Below, in pieces: positions 50,026-60,370 of a stretch of DNA of 64,000 nt. Made by a program: the position numbers and the translations under genes. Source of the stretch: Kwoniella bestiolae CBS 10118 (lineage: Eukaryota > Basidiomycota > Tremellomycetes > Tremellales > Cryptococcaceae); contig NC_089241.1 of NCBI RefSeq assembly GCF_000512585.2, positions 5,350,001 to 5,414,000 on the forward strand. Direction: 5' to 3'. Positions within the stretch are counted from its first letter, which is position 1; each line of letters starts with the position of its first letter. The notes below the pieces were generated by a model. The model had not been told where the DNA came from. It made no database searches and was given only the letters and a program-made list of their open reading frames with translations.

Positions 50026-50689
50026 GTTTAGTTTCTTCGCTCGTTCTTCTTGTAGTCGTTTGTCCGGTGAGTTAGGTAGAAAATAGAAAATACCAAAAAC
50101 AGTTTCTTCGTCTGTCGTCTTTCAGTATCTTTAGGTTGTCGTGGGTTCTACTTTTTCATGCATATGATAGTGCTTGAATTGGCCATGGCTCGTCTTCCGG
50201 TATGCAGCTGTGCATGAAGCAATGATTTGCAATCGCATGATGAGGAATGAACTGTTAAAGTTATTTTTAACCTGGATGTGTTAAAAGTAACAGAGAATCA
50301 GGAACAAGCGATGATGTTGTTGGTTACGTTACATCCTGCTCTCACTTTTACAACCAAACAAATACTCTTGACATCCATCAACTGTCCTCTGCCTTCACTC
50401 TATTGTATATCTTAGTTATACCCAACCACTAGTCTAGTCTAGTATACCCTTGACATCGTCATCTTTGATCTTGGCAGTCTTAGCACGTCAGCTTCAGTCT
50501 TACCAGACCTCCGAAGGATAGTATAGCTTCTATATCCGACACATTCCTTTCCTTTCTTCAAAGTACAACCCGGTCCGAATTCACCTAGAGGGGATCAAAC
50601 CATATACACGAAGTGTCCATCGTCTCTTATCCCATCGGTACGATATATTCACACCGCCCTACATTCAACAGCTTGGTGTACCATCCAAC
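50026..50689. other. Intergenic region upstream of the IQ-motif gene
   Basis: 664 bp between two plus-strand genes. AT-rich 3' UTR sequence lies on the left and the promoter of the next gene on the right. No ORF or RNA gene is supported. Confidence 0.4.
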
Positions 50690-53600
50690 ATGTCCAATGA
50701 TCTGCAACACCCCTCAACATCCGATGACACCACCACAGGCCAACGCCCCGACACGCAGCCCGAAGACTCATCCAAGCCTAGGAAGAGGGATATGCTGAAA
50801 TCTGTGTTCACACTGGGCCCAGCGATATCTTCCTCGACCGATGATACCCAGACTAACGAACAACGAGAGATAAACAGGGAGTATGACGAATTGCAAGAAA
50901 ACGAACAAGAGATGGAGAGGAGGAGAGCAGCTGCTGTGGTGATTCAAAGGCATTTTAGGGGATGGAGGGATAGGAAGATGGTTAGGGGGATGAAGCTGTG
51001 CGTTTTCTCTCGTTTATCTCCTTTGGTCTGACGATAGTCATGGGTTTGGGGGGTACGAGCTGATGACGAAGGATACTCCCCCTGGATACCTTGTTTCAAC
51101 GAGCCGTCTCGGATAAACATGCTTGGTACGACGTTGAGGCGAGAGCTGATTGAGCGATATTTGTGATCTTGTAGACAACGCGATGCAAGATGGGATGATC
51201 TGGTAAAGCAGACGGGAGAACAGACTTATTGGAAAGGTCAATTAGACAATAAGAACGATGTGAAGTCTAGGTGGGTCATACATTCAATTTATCAAATCAT
51301 CCATACCCCTTTCTCCTCCTTACCTCTCTAACCTCTCTGTCGTATCCAGATGGCATCGAGCAGTCCAAGCTGCCTCACGACTCGAAACCGGCGAAGGCCT
51401 GTTCAACCCTCCTTCAGACCTAACGGAGGAAATTCCTCCAGAGAAATTATCGGAATCTACGAAAAAGGCTAGAAGAGCTACGTTCTGGGGTAATTTGAGT
51501 TTACCCATTGCTAAGAATCAGGATAGCGACGATAGGGATGAGAATGAGGTGTTGCCTTTTCAGAGTAAGGCTTTGGAGCAGCAGCATTGGTTGGAAATGA
51601 TCGATGGTAAAGTGAGCTTGAATTGAATCACACACGAATACGAATTGTTAGCGGAGGTTACATGCACTGACGCTCATCCCCAACAATAGCACCGATATGG
51701 TCAGTCGGGTTTTACTTTTGCTTCTCTTTGCTGTCACGGCTGATCAGGGTTTCATTCGATGAACAGGAAGTAACATGAAGTACTACTTTCGTAAATGGAA
51801 AGAAGCCGAGACTCAGGATAACTTCTTCAGGTGGTGAGTTGAAATACTTGGACTTATCCGCTGGATGTTTCGTCATGACGTTACAAGGTGGTATCAGCTG
51901 ACTGATATGAGGATCGGTGATATAGGCTGGACAGGGGAGATGGAAAGGATCTAGATCTGGAGGAGATGCCCAGAGAGAGGCTGGAGAAGGAACGGATCAT
52001 GTGAGCTCACTAACTCTGGGATAGGACTTGATGGCTCTCTTGCTGACGTGTACACTTGGACTAGGTATCTTTCCGCCGAGCAACGGTTGAATTATCTCGT
52101 TAAAGTGGATAAAGATGGGCTACTAAGGTGGTGAGTATCCAAACACTCAGCTGAGTACTTATTTAACATGTCGTTGTCCTCAGCTGATACCTATATACTG
52201 CTAGGGCAAGGAACAACGAACCAGTCGATACAGCAGCAGGCAAATGGAAAGACGCAGGCGAAGGCAACGGTATAATACCAGAAGACAACTTGTCCGATTC
52301 CGACGATGACCGTAAAGACAATTATGCGACAACGTCAAAAACACCATGGAAAGTCCAACGACCCCATAAGGCCACCTCGACTTCGTCGCCATACGGCTCG
52401 GCGAGTGATCTGTCGGTATCGTCCGATAGCTATTCGGCGGAGTCGGATCTGGACGATAATGAGGATACGCATTATGTGGGGCTGGACAAGGAGGAGGAGA
52501 AGGGGTGGTTGGAGAGGAAGAAGATGAGGTTGACCCCTGGGGGGATGAGGAAAGAGCTGTTGAGGAAGACTGTGAGGTGAGTTGAAGTATCTCCTCCTTC
52601 TCATTTTGTTTTCCGTCGGAATATCACGCAGATCAGAGTTATCTATCGTTCATACATAATGTCAGATTTGGACTGACGATTTGAACTGATACAATAGACG
52701 TAACACCTGGATATACGTTAGCGATATGAAACTCAACTTATTCGTGGGGATCAAGAAAAGTGGTAATTTCCAGCATTCCTCATGTGAGTCACCGCCCATC
52801 CGAATCTCCGTCGAACAGAGCATGAAGACATTCAAACGCAATCTCGGGCTGACACTCTCGTCGTAGTTCTGGCTGGAGGGAAAGTCACATCGGCAGGTAT
52901 AATAGTGGTGAAACATGGGTTGATCAAGTCGCTTAACCCCCTGAGTGGTCATTACAGATCGTCTATAGAGGTGAGCTAGATTGATAACATGGGCATGATT
53001 GCTAATAGCTGACTGCTGATCGATCGCTTCTTTCAATTCGTGTATAGCATTACAGAGCTTTTATAGGTCAGCTGGAGAATAGGGGGGTGGACTTGAGTCA
53101 TGTGAAGATCGCCAAGAGTGTTTTGGTAAGTTTGTTCTACAGTGTTTCTCAGGATCCTGATCGCCTGTGGTCTCGCTGACGCATTTCTATTTTGCTGTGT
53201 CTAGTCATTATGGGGGTGAGTGCTGTTCATTCGAAAATCATTCCTCGAAATCATAAAATTTGCACTTCCAGTTCCGATTCTTTTGATCGTGGATTACGAA
53301 CATCCTTGGCTTACATGTCCCATTGTGAATATAGTTTATCGAAATACGCCAGATTCACCAAGCGCGAACAAAACCTCATATCAACCCTCAAAAAGACCTT
53401 ACACCTCTCCCACGAACCTACGGAAGAAGAGAAATCTGCTGAACTGCAGGCCAACGCGGAGAGAGAGGAGCAAGAGCACCAAGAAAGGATGAAGAAAGTA
53501 CATCAAGCTGAGGAGGAGAGCGGACTAAATGATCCTCGTCGTGAGAGTTTAAGGAGCGACGAGATGGAGGCGGAAGATGAAGAGCGCTTGAGGGAGGTTA

Positions 53601-53777
53601 GGAGGGAAGTGCTGTATGGGAAGAAGAGGGATCAGAGGATGTGAGTTTTGAGTTTTGGTTCCTTTCTTGCCCTCTGTGATACGAGAACTGAGGCTGATTT
53701 GTGTTGTTATTTGGTTTCTACGTAGAGAGGATAAAGAGCGGAAGGAAGATACTAAGCAGGAAATTCGACCTATATGA
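50690..53777 (+). CDS. IQ-motif protein related to the plant IQM family
   Basis: Fourteen exons join in frame to 630 residues: 50690-50997, 51175-51270, 51350-51611, 51690-51699, 51767-51833, 51926-52000, 52065-52130, 52205-52576, 52698-52783, 52867-52970, 53048-53125, 53204-53214, 53335-53640 and 53726-53777. An IQ calmodulin-binding motif (AAAVVIQRHFRGWRDRK) lies at about residues 81-97. The centre has repeated TYWKGQLD, HWLEMIDGK and YYFRKWKE segments. The region FLAGGKVTSAGIIVVKHGLIKSLNPLSGHYRSSIEHYRAFIGQL resembles the conserved core of plant IQM proteins (from memory). The C-terminus is a charged coiled-coil-like helix. Probable Ca2+/calmodulin partner; the biochemical role is unknown. 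Confidence 0.82.
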
Positions 53778-54150
53778 CCAGACTCGTGATCTTTTTAGAC
53801 ATTTGAGGTCCTACTTCCTGTAATTTACGTGTAACAGTGTAGGATACCATGCTGTAGGAACTTACGGAATATATTTTTGTTGTAGAACGTATATCATCAT
53901 AATTTGTCTTTGGGAGTTTGGGAGAGATACCTTGCATTCATACTATAGCCTTTATGACATGACATGTACACTGATTATACATTCTTCATGCTACTTCACT
54001 GTGTTATATATATACTACAAATTGATATTTCTTCTTACTACTATTCAGATCGCATGATACGATACTAAGCCAACTTATGTCCATATGAGTTATACCCATT
54101 CCCACACTCGACATGCACTCTCCCCTTTCTCTCGACCATCGACTCCTTCT
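53778..54150. other. Convergent intergenic region
   Basis: 373 bp, AT-rich, between two convergent stop codons. It should hold two 3' UTRs; nothing else is seen. Confidence 0.45.
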
Positions 54151-55821
54151 CTACGCCCAATTCCCCTCTAACGCATCTTCAGGGAACTCCTTTTTACTCA
54201 ACCCCAACTCCTTCAGCGCATCATCCATACTGACCTTCTCAGCCGCGGAACTATGATCCAGATCCTCTTCTACCTTCTCGCCGTTCTTCCCTAGGCTCTC
54301 GTGTAGCTCGTGAGGGGAGGTGATGATGAGTAGCTCGGCTCCTGGGTAGTCAATCAGGGAGACTGGGTTGGAAGGAATGAATCGGCGGTTGTGGAAGATG
54401 TCCAGGAGGTGTTGGGGGTACTAAGGTAGAGGAATTAGCATTGGCTTTGATGGTCTAGGTCGCAGGATATACAGGCTCAAAGGGAGAGAGAGGGTAGAAG
54501 CGAGGTAAGTCACGAAATAACCATGATTATGGGAGAGATGATGGTCTGGTATCAAAAGATGAAGTCAAAGCGAAGACAATAACCCACCTGAGCCCTCTTT
54601 CCTCTTGGAATACCAGCCGCTCTCGGATTCCCTCTACTCTCCGCATTTGGATCTTTCACCTGCAACACCACTGCGCCCTTCTCCTCTATACCCAGTTCTT
54701 TCTGCACCTGACCGAAATCCTCGTGAGTGGGAGTGGTGATCTCATAGGCCAAGAGGGTTTTGTAGTCCCTTTGTCTGTTATGGTCTGGACTATCTGCGAG
54801 CTCGTCTCGAGGTGAATGGAGGATGTAGTGGCCTCTTGCGGCGGGTCGAGCGGCTGCTTGGTGTCGGGTGCCTAAGGCAGTAAAACCTTTAGCATTCAGT
54901 CTCTCACTTATACGATCAAGGTGAAATTACGAGATATCGGACTCTTCATCACGACGGTGGACAGAGTACGGTATGATCAGGATAAGAAGAGAGAGCCACC
55001 GCTTACCTCTCGTCTTAGTCTCGTAGGTATAAGCCCCAAAAGAATCCTTCAATGTGCTCTTATCTTCTCCTACGCCACCTACCAGACCCCAGATCACTTG
55101 ATGTTTCGCACCTGGATCTGGTAACTTCTTCTTACCAACTTCGATTATCCTGTGATAGTGACCTTGAGAATGTTTACCAGATTGAGGGATAAGGAGGATA
55201 TGGAATCTGTATACAGGATGGGATATCAACTTTGAATCCAATTCTCTTCTTGGATAGCTGACGATGCGTGTATATCACACTAAAATACTCACTTGGAGAT
55301 ATCATCCAAAGACTCAGCTTCCTCGGTCTCCACTTTGGGTCGGTAGAGGAAATAGATATGGCCCGATTCAAGAGTACCTAAATCAGTACACCTTAACCTC
55401 AGCTTGTTGTGTCAAAGCTAGCAGTGAATGCGGAAGATGACTCACCATGCCTAGGCTCATCATCGCTATCCTTCTCCCCACTTTCCTTCTTCTCCTCTCT
55501 CTTCACTTCATCCTCCCTATCTTCCACTTTATTCTCGTCCCCCTCGTCCTTGGACACGGCAATTTCATCTTTGACACCTTCCTCACCTACACTGTTTTCC
55601 TCCTTCCTAGTCTCAGCGGTAGGTTGCCCCTGCACTGCAACTTCAAATTCCTTCTTCTCAGCTACATCTTGCTCCTTCTCCTTCTTCGATTTCTTGGGTG
55701 ATCTACCGTTCTTCGTTGGAGAGGATGAAGAGGGTTGAGATCGCTTTTCGCCGGTCTCTGCTTCTGCTTGGGTGGCAGAAGGGGAGGCGTGGTTGTTGGC
55801 TTTACTTCTTGTTGATACCAT
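54151..55821 (-). CDS. Conserved fungal protein with Lys/Glu-rich N-terminus (often labelled BTB transcription factor)
   Basis: Exons 55821-55446, 55377-55293, 55206-55007, 54871-54588 and 54420-54151 give 404 residues. The N-terminal ~125 residues are Lys/Glu/Ser-rich, with a nuclear-localisation-like SPKKSKKEKE. The conserved part has SGHIYFLYRPKVETEEAESLDDI, an AGTRHxxA-like GTRHQAAARP, and AYEITTPTHEDFGQVQKELGIEEKGAVV. This pattern matches a widespread fungal family that databases often call BTB domain transcription factor, although I see no BTB fold. Its function is unknown. The promoter shares the 16-bp palindrome plus E-box with the dehydrogenase gene. Confidence 0.8.
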
Positions 55822-56174
55822 CTTGAGTGGTATGTAATATTGCTAATGTACGATGATGATGATGAAGAAGAAGAAGTACGGAAGAGGGAGAAGAGGAAGT
55901 GGAACGGGATGATACTCATATGTTATATTGTATGACGTCTTCCTAGATTCACTCGTAATGTTCGGTCGATCGTAGAATGCGGAGTCTCCACAGGACAAGG
56001 TCCAGTCACGTGTCAAACAGTCAAAAGGCACAGTGCTAGAGCGATGCAGCACCAGGAAGGACTAAATCGATCAGAATGAGATAGTCGATCATGCATCATT
56101 CACATTCACCTACAACCTACCCTAGATCCTGTCCACCCAAACACACCACCATCTGCCGATACGATTGTTCGACG
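55822..56174. promoter_or_regulatory. Promoter with palindrome, E-box and trinucleotide run
   Basis: 353 bp. A GAT/GAA trinucleotide run lies at about 55850-55877 in the leader. GAATGCGGAGTCTCCA lies at 55975-55990, and CACGTG at 56007-56012. No ORF is supported. Confidence 0.7.
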
Positions 56175-56624
56175 TCATGAGTCTTGGTATTTGTAAATAC
56201 GCACAACATCTGTTCCCGTCGGTTCACTCGAGGCCACCGAAATACCGATGATTCCTCTATAATCCTTTGCCCATCTTTCATCCAGTTTCGGAGCATCCAA
56301 CGACATAGGCAGACTCTCTGAAAAAGAGTATGTTCGGTGATCTTGAATTAAAGTCATACTGTCCCCCGTCAGATGGGGTGCGGTTCCCTCCAGATCTTCC
56401 AGCTTTTCCTCCGAAAGGTCTCCACAGGTGTAATGAGTAACTACGGGACCTCTGCCCCAATTATAGACAATTGATATATCTCTTTTAGAGTTCTCGGATT
56501 CTTTCGCGGGGGTGGGGGTGGTGAAGGTCTTGGTTGTCTCGGAACCCTCGAATTTGCAATGGATGTGGTTTGGGTAAACCTTGATTTCAGAAATGATAGG
56601 TTGGCTGGTGGCCTGGGAGGTCAT
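56175..56624 (-). CDS. Orphan protein A of a three-gene tandem cluster
   Basis: Single exon of 149 residues with no signal peptide or membrane segment. It is predicted soluble and mixed alpha/beta. The centre has RDISIVYNWGRGPVVTHYTCGD and the C-terminus RGIIGISVASSEPTGTDVVRIYKYQ. That end resembles the C-terminus of orphan B in layout (RG, a short acidic loop, then V-aromatic residues). I do not recognise a family. Absence of introns is unusual in this window. Confidence 0.65.
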   Translation of the reverse strand: MTSQATSQPIISEIKVYPNHIHCKFEGSETTKTFTTPTPAKESENSKRDISIVYNWGRGPVVTHYTCGDLSEEKLEDLEGTAPHLTGDSMTLIQDHRTYSFSESLPMSLDAPKLDERWAKDYRGIIGISVASSEPTGTDVVRIYKYQDS

Positions 56625-57197
56625 CTCTACGAGTGAAGTGTCAAGTTAGTAGATACACTTCAATTTACATGGACGGTGAAGCCTCAGACCCCTTCTGTAT
56701 GGTCGACTCACTGTTGTATGATTGATGACAAGGCTGTTGGATGTCGCTGTCAGTGGATTGGCAGACTGGAGTAGTGTGTGATAGAAGTGATACGGCCAGA
56801 CTTCTTACACTGTATCTATTTGCTTGGTAGTGTTCGAGTCGCACGGACAAAAATCGAGTCATGCCGAATCCGCAGCTACATCAAAGGACACCCTTTGTAA
56901 GAAGTGTTGCATCCAACCTTTATAATCCTGTCTTCTAATTCACAAGCACAAGAACTGAGTTGTCTCGCCTTCTCATCTTCTGACCTGCTCCTTTCATTGT
57001 GTTGCTCGTCAAAAAGGAAAGAGTACGCTCTGGCAATTTTAGTGTCTAGATAAATTAAGCGATCTTTGTACTGTCACGCACGTAAGATAAGGAGATTCAT
57101 ATACGCATGGAGACTAGGGGTGATATGATATGATATGAAATGAAATCGTTACGGGAACAGAGCTTTCCGTGGTGTACCTCTGGGCAAGGGGTGGCCA
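56625..57197. other. Intergenic region between orphans A and B
   Basis: 573 bp. A TATAAAGG string on the minus strand near 56915 may be the promoter of orphan A, which would imply a ~290-nt leader or an unseen 5'-UTR intron. No further ORF is believed. Confidence 0.35.
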
Positions 57198-57722
57198 CTA
57201 AAGGGGGTGTCTCTGGAACCAATATACCGAGTCATCATTTTCCCCTCCATTCTCGGCGTAGCCCATGGCCATGACCGCGCCGCGAAGGGGCGATGGTATT
57301 TTGCTCAACGAGAATTGGTTGAGTCGAGACTTGTTGGTACAAAAATGACTGTAGTGGAGATTACCGTTATAGAAGGAACCATCGTTGCTTACCGACCACT
57401 CTGGTGCTTTAACGGAACTCGCTTCGGAGGGTTGGCAAGGTTTGAAGACGCTGACTTCTTTGGAAGCTTGGGGTACCGAGATCTCGGCGATGACCACGTC
57501 ACCTTGTTGTACATCTTGGGTGTCGGAGCGTTTGAAGAACTTCTCTTCGGTCGAGCCTTTCTTGAAAGACTTGATGTGTTCGCCATACGACTTGAGAGTC
57601 CATGTGTTGTTTTGAGATTCGGTCTCAACGGCAGTTCCGTCGGTCTTGTCGGCTTTCTCAGTCAACATAGCTGATTCAGTGTCAGGGGGGTTCTTTGATT
57701 GGGGTGGGAAAGACGCAGTCAT
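57198..57722 (-). CDS. Orphan protein B of a three-gene tandem cluster
   Basis: Single exon of 174 residues. The first ~35 are acidic and disordered. Then follow TWTLKSYGEHIKSFKKGSTEEK, QQGDVVIAEISVPQ, KEVSVFKPCQPSE and a C-terminus LRGAVMAMGYAENGGENDDSVYWFQRH. The (K/Q)(K/Q)GD-hydrophobic motif followed by V(F/Y)KP recurs in orphan C. Its TATA region is identical over 14 bp to that of orphan C. No known family was recognised. Confidence 0.65.
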   Translation of the reverse strand: MTASFPPQSKNPPDTESAMLTEKADKTDGTAVETESQNNTWTLKSYGEHIKSFKKGSTEEKFFKRSDTQDVQQGDVVIAEISVPQASKEVSVFKPCQPSEASSVKAPEWSVSNDGSFYNGNLHYSHFCTNKSRLNQFSLSKIPSPLRGAVMAMGYAENGGENDDSVYWFQRHPL

Positions 57723-58545
57723 TGTTAATTGTGGTACTGTAAAGTGGGTGAAAGATTGATATCGATATGCGAGCTATGTGTGATGGAACGGTCTGGCTTC
57801 AAATAACGTCCGAGAATGACCCCTTATATACTTTGAAATGTATGCACTCGCATGTTATCGCCACTGGGCAAGACTCCTCAGCATGTACCAAGAAGCACAA
57901 CCCAAGATCAATGGAAAGGATTTTCCGACGTGTTTAATATTCTGAATGTCATCATAGCTGTATTTAGTGGTCTTCGTCACGCAAGATCGCAAAGGGAAGT
58001 TGAGGGACCTACATAGCAGCTGGAAGTTCAGATATCACAGCCTTTTCAGTCTTGAGATCTGGGTGAATGATTTGAGTAACTCATACAAAGGGCTGTCTTG
58101 GCATGCTTGGAATCGAGAGAGGTGGTCGGTGTGTGATGATGCTGTGCCTTCTCCCCGTACACCTGGGTAAGTCAGTTGTGAGGGAGTCATAAGTTTTGCG
58201 ATGTCTGGTTCCACACATACGAGGTAGGTCCCTTATACGTTCGGATGTACATAAAACAATCAAATATCAACACATACTTCGGCCAGCCGTTCGTGCGTAA
58301 TACCATGTCTGGTTCGGAAAAGGATCATCTGTGCTGACGCGACGAGATGCACCAATGAGCGGGCCGTGCTTCCTCCATGGTTGATCAAATCGAATGCATC
58401 GTGGTAACACATCGCAACGAAGATAGAGAGGGATCACCGGAACACACAAGATGGGTACGACTTGCATGTCCTGTTCCGCTATCCCTTCCCTTCCAGGCAA
58501 TAAGTTAGTACTTTCTACATATAAAGGTGCATGTGGTCTTGGGTG
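57723..58545. promoter_or_regulatory. Promoter of orphan B and spacer to orphan C
   Basis: 823 bp. TGACCCCTTATATA at 57817-57830 (minus-strand reading TATATAAGGGGTCA) combines a TATA box with an AGGGG stress-type element, about 100 bp upstream of the orphan B start. Short ORFs on both strands here have no support. Confidence 0.6.
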
Positions 58546-59277
58546 TTACTCATTTTCTGAAATGATACCCATTTGCCGGTGGAGGGCTGCCCAAGATTTC
58601 TTCGACGATGGAGATTTATGGAATTTATACCCGTTTAGTTCGTCGGAGTGAATGTCTGAATCGAAGAGATTTCCATTTTGTGGGCACTTTTCAGTCTTAT
58701 CCTCTGACTTCGCGGGGTTTGGAGGGTCATCAAAGTTCCATAAGATGGTTTCCCGCGACATTAAGCGTGGACTCCATATTTCCATGGTAGCGAAAAATGA
58801 ATCCTCATCGCGGCGGTGACATAATCCCACTGAGCCAGGTACAATACCAATCTGATCAAAACTATCTGCTATATAGGGCGGATAGACTTCCTTCGATCTT
58901 GCATAAGAGAGTCTTTGCTTATATCGAGACCCCTGGCGGATTTCCTCATCGGTGAAGCTATTGGAATAGCTTGCCATCCTCCCAGCCATGTAAGTCAGAC
59001 GGGTGTAATTACCTTCCTTTGGGACAGCTTGAAAGTCTGTATTTTCAGCTGGCTTGTATACGGTCATCTTCATTTTACTGGGAACTGTTTCCTTCCCCTT
59101 TTTCTCAGAGCCGAACCAGGCGAAAGCAATATCACCTTTTTTCACCTCACCATGAGTTGGGGTGCTTTGGTCGTACCGAATTTCGTAGACGCTTACTGGT
59201 CCACCGACGGTGAGCTGGTAGTAGCATTTGGCCCCATCAAACACAATTTTGTTATCGCCCTTGAGGAGAGACGACAT
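58546..59277 (-). CDS. Orphan protein C of a three-gene tandem cluster
   Basis: Single exon of 243 residues. It begins MSSLLKGDNKIVFDGAKCYY, has EVKKGDIAFAWFGSEKKGKE and KMKMTVYKPAEN, which parallel orphan B, then YTRLTYMAGRMASYSNSF and a Cys/His-poor C-terminal half ending near SSKKSWAALHRQMG. It has no signal peptide or membrane helix. It is probably a longer paralogue of orphan B. Function unknown. Confidence 0.7.
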   Translation of the reverse strand: MSSLLKGDNKIVFDGAKCYYQLTVGGPVSVYEIRYDQSTPTHGEVKKGDIAFAWFGSEKKGKETVPSKMKMTVYKPAENTDFQAVPKEGNYTRLTYMAGRMASYSNSFTDEEIRQGSRYKQRLSYARSKEVYPPYIADSFDQIGIVPGSVGLCHRRDEDSFFATMEIWSPRLMSRETILWNFDDPPNPAKSEDKTEKCPQNGNLFDSDIHSDELNGYKFHKSPSSKKSWAALHRQMGIISENE

Positions 59278-60370
59278 TTGTCTACAAGCAGATCAGCAAG
59301 GCAGTTGATTGAAGCTACATATGGGTTGTTTGATACACTCACTATGAGGTTATGTGATGTGATTACTGTGTTGAGAAGGATCCCGTATGATGGAAGGCAG
59401 GGTTGAATGGTTGTTGAGTATGAGAGCGGCAAGAAGTTGTGATATACGAGACTTTTGACCCCTTATATAGCTTGAGATACACCTGTACAGACTACTGGAC
59501 CTGACTGGTCGGTAATACGACAATGCCTTCGGACACTCGAGGAAGGTCAAAGGAGGGTAAAACCTCGCCCTCAAGGGAGTAGCAGAGAAGACCTGACAGG
59601 TCTGAGGAGGCCATGCACCGCATTTGCCCCAAACATCTTCTGGTCCAGATTCTCCTTTATGAAAAAAAGACCTCATGTCGGCTCATGAAGTCGTATGGGA
59701 TGAAACGTACGGATCGCTTCGGAAGTCGTCATTGTCAATGTCGGCGAGCTAGAATAATATTTGATCATGGTCAGAGTTGTCCGACTTGTTTGGATGAGTC
59801 TAGGGTGGAGAGTCAGCACACCGCTCCTTGGTGAGGAATGTCAAAGGTGAGATAACAAGAGCTGTCGGTGTGTGATTATGTCGAGTCGACTCATGTATAT
59901 TTTGTTTGAGCCTGCTGGGTTTGTGGAATGACATCTGTCGAAAAGGAGGTGATTCAGTGACGAGCAGTTGACTACTTTCTTCGGTGCTGGCAACTGCGTT
60001 TAAGATCAACTCAATGATTTCTCCATAATCAGTCCATCGTTTTCTCCCAGGAGAGAGTATAACATAGAGTCTTCAGTAGCTGGATTGCTTGTCGAATGCA
60101 GGTAGAAGCACAAAAGTGAATGGAGTTGGCGGAATGAATTTTGAATTTGCCACCCAACATCGATTACCGTGTTCGGTAACAACACAACCGCGGTTTAAGC
60201 CTACTGTTCTCGTCACCAACAATCATTCACACACCATCATCGTCCATTCACCCAACCATTCAATCTCGATCGATAATCATCATCACCATCTAAACATAGC
60301 AAAGAACCAAACGGAACGAGGAGACATCACCTGCATAGCCTAGAGCACACCAATACACCCAAAGTGCAAC
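59278..60370. promoter_or_regulatory. Divergent intergenic region orphan C/ATG15
   Basis: 1093 bp, the longest gap in the window. TGACCCCTTATATA at 59456-59469 is the orphan C core promoter, 179 bp upstream of its ATG. The ATG15 side holds CA-rich leader sequence (about 60210-60360). Small ORFs inside have no support. Confidence 0.55.

Noticed and set aside
57967..58500. Small ORFs on both strands between orphans B and C
   Set aside because: Short, no sequence character and no promoter; they also lie within the spacer where 3' UTR of orphan C is expected.
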